A stretch of 64,000 nt of DNA from an uncultured Clostridia bacterium (lineage in GTDB: Bacteria; Bacillota; Clostridia; Oscillospirales; Acutalibacteraceae), in NCBI GenBank assembly GCA_946183365.1, contig CAMHAH010000012.1:29181-93180 (forward strand), given 5' to 3'. The translations under genes were made by a program, and so were the position numbers. Within the stretch, counting starts at the first letter, position 1. Every line of letters begins with the position of its first letter. Below are positions 37,817 to 47,557 of the stretch, piece after piece. A model generated the notes under the pieces. That model worked only from the letters and a program-made list of their open reading frames with translations. It was not told where the DNA came from and made no database searches.

Positions 37817-38731
37817 TCACTGCTTCGGTATTATTATATCAAGAGCCTTAGGTACTACGGTGATAACCGGATCGTTCATGACGATCATCTCACCGTCTAT
37901 GCCTAACTTCAGCTCGCCCTTGTCTTTGAGCCTCAGCTCGCGGCATTTCTGATTTACGATAAACCCCTTTGTCTTGGGGTTGTCGATATGCTCGCCCCTT
38001 GTAAACGAGCCCATCAGCCGAGCGAAGTAGCTTATCGGTACCGTCGGTATAGACATAAAGTCTATCAGCCCGTCATCAAGCCTCGCGTAAGGCGCCGCCT
38101 TGATACCGCCGCCGTAGTACATTCCTTTAGCCGCTACGGCGAGCATCTGGGTCTTGAAGCCGTCGGGTATCTCGATGACCTTATCCTCGGCGATGGATGT
38201 GAAAGTATGCTTCCTCTTTGTGAACAGGCATTGTACTATAGCCAGCTTATACGCCAGAGAGCCCGAGATAAGCGGCAGATGCTTGTTCCTCTGAGCCTGC
38301 TCAGCCACCTCGCAGTCATACCCTACGGATATGATATTGAGAGCGTATCTGTCGTTGCACTTCAAAAGGTCTACGGTGATGACAGAACCGTTTATCATTT
38401 TCTCTACATCAAGAAAATCGTCGGGGCTGTCGGCAGGCAGAGAGCGGACATAATCATTGCCCGTGCCGATGGGAATAACGCCGAGAGCGACGTTCTCAAA
38501 GCCGTACAGCGCCTGCACAGCCTCGTTAGCCGTGCCGTCGCCGCCGCAGGCATACACCCTCAGCGGCTCGCCCTTCTCTGCATAGCGGCGGGCTATGTTT
38601 TCAGCGTCGCCTTTTCGTTTAGTGAACTCTACTATAACGTCGTTCCTGTCGAGAGCCTCTATCTCAGCCTTGAGACGCGGAGTAGAGTCCTTTGTACCCG
38701 CAAAGGAGTTGAGTATAAACAGATGGGTCAT
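37817..38731 (-). CDS. Diacylglycerol kinase family lipid kinase (YegS/BmrU-like)
   Basis: FILNSFAGTKD...VYACGGDGTANEAVQALYGFENVALGVIPIGTGNDYVRSL. Confidence 0.94.
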   Translation of the reverse strand: MTHLFILNSFAGTKDSTPRLKAEIEALDRNDVIVEFTKRKGDAENIARRYAEKGEPLRVYACGGDGTANEAVQALYGFENVALGVIPIGTGNDYVRSLPADSPDDFLDVEKMINGSVITVDLLKCNDRYALNIISVGYDCEVAEQAQRNKHLPLISGSLAYKLAIVQCLFTKRKHTFTSIAEDKVIEIPDGFKTQMLAVAAKGMYYGGGIKAAPYARLDDGLIDFMSIPTVPISYFARLMGSFTRGEHIDNPKTKGFIVNQKCRELRLKDKGELKLGIDGEMIVMNDPVITVVPKALDIIIPKQ

Positions 38732-38761
38732 ACAAACCGTCCTTTCACGCAGGTATCATTC

Positions 38762-39316
38762 TCACAACAGTCTGAGCTCGCGCTCAAGCTTAGCGACGGG
38801 GAGCCCCATAACATTGTAATAATCGCCGACTATACCCTTGACGAGGAGCATACCGCGCCCCTGGATACCGTAGGCGCCCGCCTTATCAAAGGGTTCGCCC
38901 GTGGCGATATAATCCAAAATTTCCCTGTCGCTGAGCTCATAGAACTCAACTGAGGTCGTCTGTGAAAAGGTGCGCCGATGCGTGCCCTTGATGATACAGC
39001 AGCCCGTTATGACGGTATGCACCTTACCGGACAGAGCCCGCAGCATCCTTACAGCGTCTGCCTCATCCTTAGGCTTGCCCATCAGCTCATCGCCGAGTAT
39101 GACCACGGTATCAGCGCCGATAACGGTCTTGTCGGGGTTGAGCTTAGCTATCGAGCCCGCCTTGTACGCCGCGAGAAAAACAGGCGCTTCTTCAAGAGAC
39201 GTCCCGTCGGGCAGGACCTCGGGCTCCTCTGCCGCGGCAATCTCGAAATCATCCGTGATATTGGCTATAAGCTCCTGTCTGCGCGGAGATTTAGACGCTA
39301 AAATTATACTGCTCAT
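38762..39316 (-). CDS. maf: Maf family nucleotide pyrophosphatase
   Basis: IILASKSPRRQELIANI...VIGADTVVILGDELMGKPKDEADAVRMLRALSGK...KAGAYGIQG. Confidence 0.95.
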   Translation of the reverse strand: MSSIILASKSPRRQELIANITDDFEIAAAEEPEVLPDGTSLEEAPVFLAAYKAGSIAKLNPDKTVIGADTVVILGDELMGKPKDEADAVRMLRALSGKVHTVITGCCIIKGTHRRTFSQTTSVEFYELSDREILDYIATGEPFDKAGAYGIQGRGMLLVKGIVGDYYNVMGLPVAKLERELRLL

Positions 39317-39441
39317 ATCTATCCTACTTCTTTTTATAAACGTTAAAAAACTTTTGCGGTCGCGCTATCATTCTAATAATAGCACATAAAGCGTAAAAAA
39401 TAAACAAAAAAATACAAAAATTCAGCATACCGTTCACATCC

Positions 39442-39489
39442 TGTCCGGGACATACCCGAAAATATCACGGGAGAAGTGTCCCGTGATAT
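39442..39489. repeat. Two adjacent palindromes upstream of maf
   Basis: TGTCCGGGACA (39442-39452) and ATATCACGGGA-N6-TCCCGTGATAT (39462-39489). Confidence 0.8.
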
Positions 39490-39553
39490 AAGCTTAACAG
39501 ATGATGTGTCCGATAAACGGTACTCTGTACGCGCGGCGGCTGGCGTTAATTGT

Positions 39554-39640
39554 AAAAGTAAACGCAAGTAATACCCACTATTTACTCCAAAAATGAAAAA
39601 GTAAACGCAAGTGATACCCGCTGTTCACTTTTACGAACGA
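39554..39640. repeat. Two imperfect direct repeats, 43-bp spacing
   Basis: AAAAGTAAACGCAAGTAATACCCACTATTTACT and AAAAGTAAACGCAAGTGATACCCGCTGTTCACT. Confidence 0.9.
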
Positions 39641-39668
39641 GCGTTCAGCCACGGCGCCGATCTGTTTT

Positions 39669-40676
39669 TTATCGGTACTGCTCGGTGACCTCGGACAGGT
39701 AATCCATGAAGCCGTCTTTTGCCGACTTCGGAGATACTATCCTGACCTTGTCGCCGAAGGAGAATACCCAGCCATAGAACTGCGGCGAAAGCATGACCTC
39801 GGTACTGACGGTGAAGGTGCCGTCGTTGTGCGGCTGGATGAACACCTTATCCGAGAAACGGTCAACTACAACGCCGATGAGACTGTCATCGAATTTGAGC
39901 TTTACGCTGACCGTCTCGCCGCCGTACATCCCGAATACCTGCTTCGCGTATACCGCGAGGTCGAATTTATCGACCGCCTTGGAGCTGTCGGCGCGGCTGT
40001 CCTCGACAGAGATATCCTCCATCTTGTCAACGCGGAAGTGCTTCAGCATCTCAGCCTCTTTATCATAGGCGATGAGGTAATAATTCTCGTCGTCCCATGT
40101 CAGCGCCTTGGGAGTAAGGATATACCGCTGACCGTCATGGCGGCGGACCTTGACTATCTTCTTCGCTCCCTTGCGAGATACCTGCCACATATTATAATAA
40201 AAGCCTATCTTGCGTTTATTGTTGATAGCGCGGTTTATGCTGTCGATATTGCGGTATATATCCTCGTTCGAGTTCTTGACGCGGTTCGCGACGATCACCT
40301 GGCGGTGCAGCTCCTTAGCCTGGTTCTCAGAGGCTAAGCTCTCTATCTTGTGTATCAGCTCGCGGCTCTTCTTAACAGTGATGAACTTTGACGACTGCAC
40401 CGCGTCTATGAGAAGCTTGACCTCCTCGACCGAGAAATCGCGCGATACAAGGCTGAACAGAGATATCTTGCCGACCTTTGTCTTGACTATATCCAGTCCG
40501 AAATCTCTCAGACACTCTATATCGCTGTATATGCTTTTTCTCTCAGCCTCGATACCGTAATCCGAGAGATAGTCTATTATATCCGCTACGGTAACTCCGT
40601 ATTCTTCGTCGGTCTTTTCGAGAAAGAGCTTCATTATATACATGAGCTTGAGCTTTTGCTTAGGATTTTTCGGCAT
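39669..40676 (-). CDS. WYL-domain helix-turn-helix regulator
   Basis: HTH-like N-terminus (YGVTVADIIDYLSDYGIEAERKSIYSDIECLRDFGLDI) and WYL-type core (RYILTPKALTWDDENYYLIAYD...HFRVDKMEDI). Confidence 0.9.
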   Translation of the reverse strand: MPKNPKQKLKLMYIMKLFLEKTDEEYGVTVADIIDYLSDYGIEAERKSIYSDIECLRDFGLDIVKTKVGKISLFSLVSRDFSVEEVKLLIDAVQSSKFITVKKSRELIHKIESLASENQAKELHRQVIVANRVKNSNEDIYRNIDSINRAINNKRKIGFYYNMWQVSRKGAKKIVKVRRHDGQRYILTPKALTWDDENYYLIAYDKEAEMLKHFRVDKMEDISVEDSRADSSKAVDKFDLAVYAKQVFGMYGGETVSVKLKFDDSLIGVVVDRFSDKVFIQPHNDGTFTVSTEVMLSPQFYGWVFSFGDKVRIVSPKSAKDGFMDYLSEVTEQYR

Positions 40677-40724
40677 ATTTTTATCCTTTCTTTGATATAA
40701 TATAAAAAAGTGTAAATAATAGCT

Positions 40725-41660
40725 TTATACACCTGCTGACAGATACTGTGTGAGCCCTACCGTGAGCGGCATGGTTATAAGCGAGAACAGAGCCGACGCG
40801 GATACTATGCCCGCGCTGAGCTCGACGTCTCTGCCGTACTTGGTCGCCATCATGGTGGTGAACGCCGCTACGGGCGCGCTGACGGCTATAACGGTCGCGG
40901 TGGTAACTGTGGGGTCAACTCGCAGAAGCAGCATGACGCCCATGACCGCGAGCGGCAGGATGATGAGCCTGATCGCCATAGCGATATAAGCATCCTTGTC
41001 TTTGAGTACTCTGCGTATATCGGACCGCATGAGCTGATGACCGATCACCAGCATCGGCACGGGGGTATTGAGCGCTGAAAGCATACCGATGGGCGTTGAG
41101 ATGACCGTGGGGAGTTTGATCGAAAACACAAAGAGCAGCAGCCCTATCACTGTACCGATGATACCCGGGTTCACGATAGCTTTGAGAGCCTCTTTGGGCT
41201 GCGTCTTACGGCTCATGGCGATGAGCCCGTAGGTCCACATGAAGATATTAAACATCGCGACATAAGCCGCTCCGTAGAATACGCCGTCGTCACCGAGCAC
41301 CGCCTGCTGAAGCGGCAGAGCCATGAAGCCGCAGTTTGAGAACACCACCGCGAATTTGAGCACTACCCCTCGTGAGATATCCATCTTGCGGTACATGAGC
41401 TCGGCGAGCAGTACCGAGAACCCGAGGGTCAGAAAAGCCGCCGCGAGGGTTATCAGAAGTCCGTTCAAAAGCCGCGGCTGATACTCGCGCTGAAAGGCGT
41501 TGATGATGACGCAGGGAGTGACGGCATAGAGCACGACGTCGGTCATGGTGCGCGAGCCCATGTCGGTGATGAACCCGAGCTTGCTCAAAAGAGCGCCGAC
41601 TCCGATAAGTATAAACAACACCAGCACCTGAGTGCCGACGTCAAAAAAAGAGCTGAGCAT
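40725..41660 (-). CDS. AEC family transporter
   Basis: VGALLSKLGFITDMGSRTMTDVVLYAVTPCVIINAF; multiple TM; FSNCGFMALPL. Confidence 0.9.
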   Translation of the reverse strand: MLSSFFDVGTQVLVLFILIGVGALLSKLGFITDMGSRTMTDVVLYAVTPCVIINAFQREYQPRLLNGLLITLAAAFLTLGFSVLLAELMYRKMDISRGVVLKFAVVFSNCGFMALPLQQAVLGDDGVFYGAAYVAMFNIFMWTYGLIAMSRKTQPKEALKAIVNPGIIGTVIGLLLFVFSIKLPTVISTPIGMLSALNTPVPMLVIGHQLMRSDIRRVLKDKDAYIAMAIRLIILPLAVMGVMLLLRVDPTVTTATVIAVSAPVAAFTTMMATKYGRDVELSAGIVSASALFSLITMPLTVGLTQYLSAGV

Positions 41661-41993
41661 AAATACCTCTTTGATATACCGTTTCAGCTGTTCACAGAGA
41701 AAAAGTATAAGTCCATATTTTTGTACTCAGTTATTATAACAGAGTACGGCTCGGGTTGCAACCCGACAGCTCAAAAAATACAACAAAATTTTGAATGATA
41801 ATATAGTGATATTGTCTAAGTCCGTATTATTACCCTGTGATATTTCACAAATACTAATGCTGATTTTGTGAAATATGCAAAGCAAAAAACAACCATTCTA
41901 TATTTTTGTGCAAAAATCTTCCGTCAACAATACCTACAAAAGTCGCGCCGCTTCGCCGTCATTTGTATAATCACACAAAATTCGTGTTATTAT

Positions 41994-42022
41994 TTGACAA
42001 GCGTAAATCACCAATATATAAT
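41994..42022 (+). promoter_or_regulatory. Consensus sigma-A promoter
   Basis: TTGACA (41994-41999), 17-nt spacer, TATAAT (42017-42022). Confidence 0.9.
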
Positions 42023-42093
42023 ACAAACTGTAAGCAAGCAAAGACTTGCCTATCATTTCAACATTCGTAAATTCAAGAAAGAAGGATTTTAAC

Positions 42094-42462
42094 ATGGCAA
42101 CTGCAAAAAAGACAACCGCTAAGGCTGAGACTAAGACAGCCGCTAAGAAGACTGAGACAAAGACCGCTGCTAAGACAGCAGCTAAGAAGACTGAGACAAA
42201 GGCTGCTGCCAAGGCTGCTCCCAAGGCTGAGACTAAGACAGCCGCTAAGAAGCCCGCTGCTAAGAAGGTTGAGCCCAAGTTCGATATGTACATCCAGTTC
42301 GGCGGCGCTACCGTTTCTGTTAACGACATCGAGAAGAACGTTAAGAAGGTAGTTAAGGGCAAGAAGGCTTATACAGTATATGTAAAGCCCGAAGAGAGCA
42401 AGGCTTACATCGTTGCTGACGGCGAGACCACAGGCATGGATGTATTCTTTGTAGCTGATTAA
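42094..42462 (+). CDS. Lys/Ala/Thr-rich histone-H1-like N-terminus fused to a small conserved domain (DUF6465-like)
   Basis: ATAKKTTAKAETKTAAKKTETKTAAKTAAKKTETKAAAKAAPKAETKTAAKKPAAKKVEPKF, then DMYIQFGGATVSVNDIEKNVKKVVKGKKAYTVYVKPEESKAYIV. Confidence 0.85.
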   Translation: MATAKKTTAKAETKTAAKKTETKTAAKTAAKKTETKAAAKAAPKAETKTAAKKPAAKKVEPKFDMYIQFGGATVSVNDIEKNVKKVVKGKKAYTVYVKPEESKAYIVADGETTGMDVFFVAD

Positions 42463-42494
42463 TTTCAGCGCGATCATAAAGCAAAGCGAACATC

Positions 42495-42521
42495 GGCGGA
42501 GGGCTCGGCTCTCCGCCTTTT
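42495..42521 (+). terminator. Rho-independent terminator
   Basis: GGCGGAG-GGCTCGGCT-CTCCGCC-TTTT. Confidence 0.75.
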
Positions 42522-42638
42522 GTTATCTTTCACTTAACACACGATATAAATCAAGATAAAAACATCTATTTTACTATAGAATTTTCGATATATATATGTT
42601 ATAATAGTTCTATCCACAAATTAGGAGGAATATGATAA

Positions 42639-42998
42639 ATGAAGAGATTTTCAAGAATAGTCGCCGTTCTGATGGTCGTCGCCATACTCGCGTCGGTATT
42701 CGCCGCCTGCGGTAAAAAGGAGATCAAAGACGAGCGTCTTTATGCCACATGGAAGCAGACAGATAAGATCGACGGCAACTGGACATGGATATTCAACGCG
42801 GACGGTACCTGCTCGCTGACAAATGATGATACAAACGAAACAGTCAAGGGCACATTCAAGAACGAGGGCGATGATTACGGCAAGCTCCGCATCAAGCTCG
42901 ACACATGGGATAAGGAAACACTCTTTACCTATTCCGTAACCGAGAAGGTCCTCGATATCGAGGGAATTAAAGTAAGCTATTATCTATTGAAACAGTAA
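42639..42998 (+). CDS. Small lipoprotein (DUF5640-like)
   Basis: Lipobox VFAACGKKE; LYATWKQTDKIDGNWTWIFNADGTCSLT. Confidence 0.8.
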   Translation: MKRFSRIVAVLMVVAILASVFAACGKKEIKDERLYATWKQTDKIDGNWTWIFNADGTCSLTNDDTNETVKGTFKNEGDDYGKLRIKLDTWDKETLFTYSVTEKVLDIEGIKVSYYLLKQ

Positions 42999-43002
42999 TG
43001 AC

Positions 43003-43032
43003 AAACAGCGACCGAAAGGCCGCTGTTTTTTT
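43003..43032 (+). terminator. Rho-independent terminator
   Basis: AAACAGCG-ACC-GAAA-GG-CCGCTGTTTTTTT. Confidence 0.75.
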
Positions 43033-43239
43033 GCCATACTCAAACAACCGATTTCATGTCAGATAATTTTTGAAGTTTCCTGTCAAATAAGAAAGCGCGC
43101 TTTGCGCGCATTTCGCATCGCCATCGCTCGGTGCCGCACAGCGGCAAACTGAGCGGGCATACAAATCTTTTTGCTTTGCAAAAACGAACAGTTTCCTGTA
43201 AAGCAAAAAACCGACCTGCTTTTGAACAGGTCGGTGATT

Positions 43240-44172
43240 TTATTCAGCGTACATTTTCTTGAGCTCCTCGAGGTCATACGGCGTCTGCTGATACAGATAA
43301 TAGTTCAGCCAGTTCGCGTACAAGAGAGAGCCATGCGAGCGCCATGTCATAACGGGCTTGCGGTTGATGTTGTTATCGGGAAAATAATTATAGGGCATCT
43401 GGATATCAAGCCCTTTTTCAACATCGCGGTAATACTCCTTGGCGAGGGTATCGTAATCATACTCGCAGTGGCCGAGCAGATAGAACTCTCTGCCGTTCTT
43501 TGAGCATATTATAGCGACGCCCGCTTTCTTTGATGTAGCGAGTATCTCAAGCTCCGGCACGGCCTCGATCTCTTCGCTCAATACGCCGGTATAGCGTGAA
43601 TGAGGCACGAGGAAGAAATCGTCAAAGCCGCGCATCAGCGGGTGCTTGTGGTTGAGTATCATGTGGTTGTAGATACCGAAGAGCTTTTTGGGCAGCTTAT
43701 GCTTCTTTATACCGTAATTGAAATACAGTCCCGCCTGAGCTCCCCAGCATATATACAAGGTTGAATATACATTCTTCTTAGCCCATCTGAAAACATCACA
43801 GAGCTCGTCCCAGTAGTCTACCTCTTCAAACTCCATCAGTTCTACGGGAGCGCCGGTGACGATCATACCGTCGAACTTCTCATCCTTTATCTCGTCAAAG
43901 GTCTTATAGAATTTGGTCAGATGTTCGTCAGAGGTGTTCTTTGATTTATGGCTCGCCATCTGGAGCAGCTCGATATCGACCTGCAAGGGCGAGTTGCCGA
44001 GCAGACGCATGAGCTGGGTCTCGGTAGCCACCTTGGTGGGCATAAGATTTACGATAACTATCTTGAGCGGCCTGATATCCTGGGTCGTCGCGCGATCTTC
44101 CTGCATGACAAAGATATTCTCGCTCTCGAGTATCTTGATAGCAGGCAGATCATTTTGTATCTTTATCGGCAT
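43240..44172 (-). CDS. metA: Homoserine O-acyltransferase, MetA family
   Basis: [88 protein letters not shown]. Confidence 0.95.
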   Translation of the reverse strand: MPIKIQNDLPAIKILESENIFVMQEDRATTQDIRPLKIVIVNLMPTKVATETQLMRLLGNSPLQVDIELLQMASHKSKNTSDEHLTKFYKTFDEIKDEKFDGMIVTGAPVELMEFEEVDYWDELCDVFRWAKKNVYSTLYICWGAQAGLYFNYGIKKHKLPKKLFGIYNHMILNHKHPLMRGFDDFFLVPHSRYTGVLSEEIEAVPELEILATSKKAGVAIICSKNGREFYLLGHCEYDYDTLAKEYYRDVEKGLDIQMPYNYFPDNNINRKPVMTWRSHGSLLYANWLNYYLYQQTPYDLEELKKMYAE

Positions 44173-44399
44173 ATAACCGCTCCTTTCTTTCATTTTGAAG
44201 CGAGGAGTATAGCGGAACTAAAGCCTCCGCAATTCTCAGGGAGGCGCCCCGACAGGGGCGGAGGATTGCCGCATACAAAACTTGCGTATGATCAAGCAAC
44301 CCACGGAGCGCTTTGCGCCGGTTCACTGAACAATGCAGTGCCTTAGTCGGGAGGAGCAAGCCCCTCCCCTACAATTATTATTCCTAACTTCTCACTTAA

Positions 44400-45839
44400 T
44401 CAATACTGTTTGCCCCAGTATACCATGTGCTTGGCGGGTCTGCCGCAGCAAACGCAGGTATCGCCGAGGTTCTCTTCTTCAAAGGGGATGCAGCGTGATT
44501 TTACGCCTCCGGTAACGTCTTTGAGCTTATCCTCACAGGCGCTGTCGCCGCACCACATAGCCTTGATGAAGCCGGGGGTGTTCGCGGCGATATCCACGAA
44601 CTCGTCAAAGGTATGAGCAACGTGGGTCTTTTCTTTCATGTTCTCGAGAGCGCGATCATACATATCGTCGTGGATCTTTACGAGAAGGTCAGCTATCTCC
44701 TGCTCGATGTTATCGAGAGATACAAAGAGCTTCTCTCTGGTATCACGGCGTACAAGCACGCACTGGTTCTTCTCGATATCCTTGGGGCCGAGCTCAAGAC
44801 GAACGGGAACGCCCTTCATCTCATACTGAGCGAACTTCCAACCGGGGCTCTGGTCGGAGTCGTCGAGCTTGGTGCGGAACTTGGTCTTTAAAGCATTATA
44901 CAGCTCGTTTGCCTTATCAAGGACGCCCTCCTTATGCTGAGCTATCGGGATGATAGCGAGCTGGATGGGAGCTACCTTAGGCGGCAGTACAAGACCGTCG
45001 TCGTCGCTGTGTACCATGATAAGAGCGCCGATCATGCGGGTGGATGTTCCCCATGAGGTCTGGTGAGGATAATGCAGCTTGTTGTCTCTGCCCTGATAGG
45101 TGATGTCGAAGGCTTTTGCGAAGCCGTCGCCGAAGTAGTGAGAGGTACCGCCCTGCAGAGCGACGCCGTTGTGCATCATCGGCTCGATGGTATAGGTCTC
45201 GCGAGCTCCCGCGAAGCGCTCCTTCTCGGTCTTTCTGCCGAAGACGGCAGGGATAGCGAGAGTTTCTTTATAAAAGTCGATATATACCTGAAGCATACGC
45301 AGGGTCTCTTCGCGAGCCTCTTCCTCGGTCTCGTGCATGGTGTGACCCTCCTGCCAGAGAAACTCAGAGGTACGCAGGAAGGGGCGGGTGGTCTTCTCCC
45401 ATCTGACTACCGAGCACCACTGGTTATAGAGCTTAGGCAGGTCGCGGTAGGTGTTGATGACCTTTGCGTAATGCTCACAGAACAAGGTCTCTGAGGTAGG
45501 ACGTACGCACAGGCGCTCGGTGAGCTTCTCAGAGCCGCCGACGGTTACCCACGCGCACTCGGGAGCGAAACCCTCGACGTGGTCCTTCTCCTTCTGCAAG
45601 AGGCTCTCGGGGATGAACATGGGCATATATACGTTCTCATGACCCGTCTCCTTGAAGCGGCGGTCCATATCGTTCCTCATATTCTCCCAGATAGCAAACC
45701 CGTAGGGGCGGATGACCATGCAGCCCTTTACGTTGCTGTAATCAACAAGCTCCGCCTTCTTAACTATATCGGTATACCATTTTGCGAAATCCTCGTCGCG
45801 GCCGGTGATAGCCTCGACCATTTTCTTATTCTGAGCCAT
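44400..45839 (-). CDS. proS: Proline--tRNA ligase
   Basis: [55 protein letters not shown]...[29 protein letters not shown]-terminal Cys-rich zinc region. Confidence 0.95.
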   Translation of the reverse strand: MAQNKKMVEAITGRDEDFAKWYTDIVKKAELVDYSNVKGCMVIRPYGFAIWENMRNDMDRRFKETGHENVYMPMFIPESLLQKEKDHVEGFAPECAWVTVGGSEKLTERLCVRPTSETLFCEHYAKVINTYRDLPKLYNQWCSVVRWEKTTRPFLRTSEFLWQEGHTMHETEEEAREETLRMLQVYIDFYKETLAIPAVFGRKTEKERFAGARETYTIEPMMHNGVALQGGTSHYFGDGFAKAFDITYQGRDNKLHYPHQTSWGTSTRMIGALIMVHSDDDGLVLPPKVAPIQLAIIPIAQHKEGVLDKANELYNALKTKFRTKLDDSDQSPGWKFAQYEMKGVPVRLELGPKDIEKNQCVLVRRDTREKLFVSLDNIEQEIADLLVKIHDDMYDRALENMKEKTHVAHTFDEFVDIAANTPGFIKAMWCGDSACEDKLKDVTGGVKSRCIPFEEENLGDTCVCCGRPAKHMVYWGKQY

Positions 45840-46095
45840 AATATCCTCCAAATCAATATTAGGTAGTGGGTCAAAGCCTTATCAGCAAATATCGCGACGA
45901 CTGCCGCGGCGTGACCCGTCGGCTCACAGAGCCTAATTAAAGTTATTATACTATTATTAAGCGGTTTTGGCAAGTAGTAAACACGGCATAAAAGCGCGAT
46001 TAAATTGTATACTTTGCGCAAAAAAAGTATAAAAGGTCAAAAAAATCAGGCGGTCTGAGACCGCCTTAATTCTTTTGGCTTATAAATACCGGATA

Positions 46096-46323
46096 TCAAA
46101 CACGATCCTCGAGGTAGTTAACGATGTCGCCGATAGTGTGGATCTTCTCGATCTCTTCCTCAGGGATCTCGATATCAAACTCGTCCTCAATAGCGAACAG
46201 AAGCTCTACTACATCGACAGAGTCAGCATTAAGGTCCTTCTGCAGGTTAGTCTCGGGGGTCAGAGTATCCTCGTCTATACGGTAGTAATCCGCGAAGATA
46301 GCCTTAATCTTTTCTAATACCAT
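46096..46323 (-). CDS. acpP: Acyl carrier protein
   Basis: TNLQKDLNADSVDVVELLFAIEDEFDIEIPEEE with the phosphopantetheine Ser. Confidence 0.95.
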   Translation of the reverse strand: MVLEKIKAIFADYYRIDEDTLTPETNLQKDLNADSVDVVELLFAIEDEFDIEIPEEEIEKIHTIGDIVNYLEDRV

Positions 46324-46524
46324 TGTGTCTCCTCCTAACAGAATATGCGGCAGAGAGCGCGCTCTCTGTACTTCACATCATCATATTATTAGTATTATAG
46401 CCCTTTGTCAATAATTATGTCAAATTTTTAACCATTATTGCGCGTACGGAATTATCAGCCGCATGTTTTGTAGGCAAAGTGACATTATTCAGCAATATTT
46501 TGGATTATCCGCCTGTCGGTTCAA

Positions 46525-47322
46525 TCATTTTTTCGCTATCCAGTAAAAGATCGGAATAGTAAGAAAAACTATCCACCCGGGGTGCCAGAGATTAAGCGAA
46601 GCGCCGAGTATAAGATATATCATAGCCGCTAACACTGGATAGGCGAATATGACGGGTCTGCGCTTGATCACAGCCTCAACGAGAGTGTAGTACAGCGGGA
46701 TGGTGAGAAAAACAATCCAGCCCCATGCCCAGCCTCCCATAATATTGAGAGTGCCGAACAGCACATACGCGAGAACCGCCACGATAGGAAAAGGCATCCT
46801 GAGCCAGATGCTCCTGTTCTTGCGCTCCTGCTCCTCAGCGGTAATATCCTCACTTTTATGTATAACGCCCTCAGTGTCGGTATAGACCCTCTGCCCGCCG
46901 TTCTCAGTTACAAAAACTCCGTTCTTGTCAATATCGACCTTAGTACCGTTCTTATCATTGACGTGTATCCCGTCAAAGCCGATATGTACCCTGTTGCCGT
47001 CGGCATTGAAGCCCGCTCCGGTTCGAGCGTCATTCGAGTTGCTTTCGTTATCAAAGCTGTCCTCAGACTTTACTTCTTCTTTTTTACTATCCTCGGTTTC
47101 GGCGGCTTCGGGCTCAGCGTGATCTCCGCGAAGCATCTCGTCGAGAGTAACTCCGTATACCTTGCTCAGCTCTATCAAGTTATCTGTATCGGGAGAGGCC
47201 TCTGCTCTCTCCCACTTGCTGACCGCCTGGCGCGATACGCCGATACGAGAAGCGAGCTCCTCCTGAGAGATACCCATCTGCTTGCGATACTGATATAATC
47301 TGTTAGCTGTTTCTATGTTCAT
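46525..47322 (-). CDS. XRE-family HTH regulator with C-terminal membrane helices
   Basis: MNIETANRLYQYRKQMGISQEELASRIGVSRQAVSKWERAEASPDTDNLIELSKVYGVTLDEML; C-terminal hydrophobic segments. Confidence 0.9.
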   Translation of the reverse strand: MNIETANRLYQYRKQMGISQEELASRIGVSRQAVSKWERAEASPDTDNLIELSKVYGVTLDEMLRGDHAEPEAAETEDSKKEEVKSEDSFDNESNSNDARTGAGFNADGNRVHIGFDGIHVNDKNGTKVDIDKNGVFVTENGGQRVYTDTEGVIHKSEDITAEEQERKNRSIWLRMPFPIVAVLAYVLFGTLNIMGGWAWGWIVFLTIPLYYTLVEAVIKRRPVIFAYPVLAAMIYLILGASLNLWHPGWIVFLTIPIFYWIAKK

Positions 47323-47557
47323 GACCCATCCTCCTTTTCGATAAATCCAATCTACAGACGTTTGCTGTTTGATCTGTTGACTGAATTCTATCAGAAATCC
47401 CCGCGGTTGCGCAATCAATTCAAGTTGTCATTTTGTCGAATTCTCCGCAACTATAGGTTGCGGTCCAGTGTTTAAGCCGTTTTTAAGCCTCTGAAAAACA
47501 ATTCTGCCAACTGAGAGATAATAGTCATCCTTGGGGGTCGGACCGCGATTTGTATAC

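Noticed and set aside
37988-38953. 321-aa plus-strand ORF opposite the diacylglycerol kinase-like and maf genes
   Set aside because: Antisense shadow ORF in high-GC coding sequence; the minus-strand genes carry the family motifs.
43080-43240. GC-rich palindromes after the DUF5640-like gene as a new ncRNA
   Set aside because: GAAAGCGCGC/GCGCGCATTTC and GCTC...GAGC look like ordinary intergenic palindromic repeats, and the 3' part is the metA terminator; no promoter seen.
44195-44400. SAM riboswitch upstream of metA
   Set aside because: No SAM-I, -II or SAM-IV-like core recognised; the region looks like repeat-derived palindromes.
45840-46020. T-box leader upstream of proS
   Set aside because: No AGGGTGGNACCGCG-type T-box sequence found on the minus strand.
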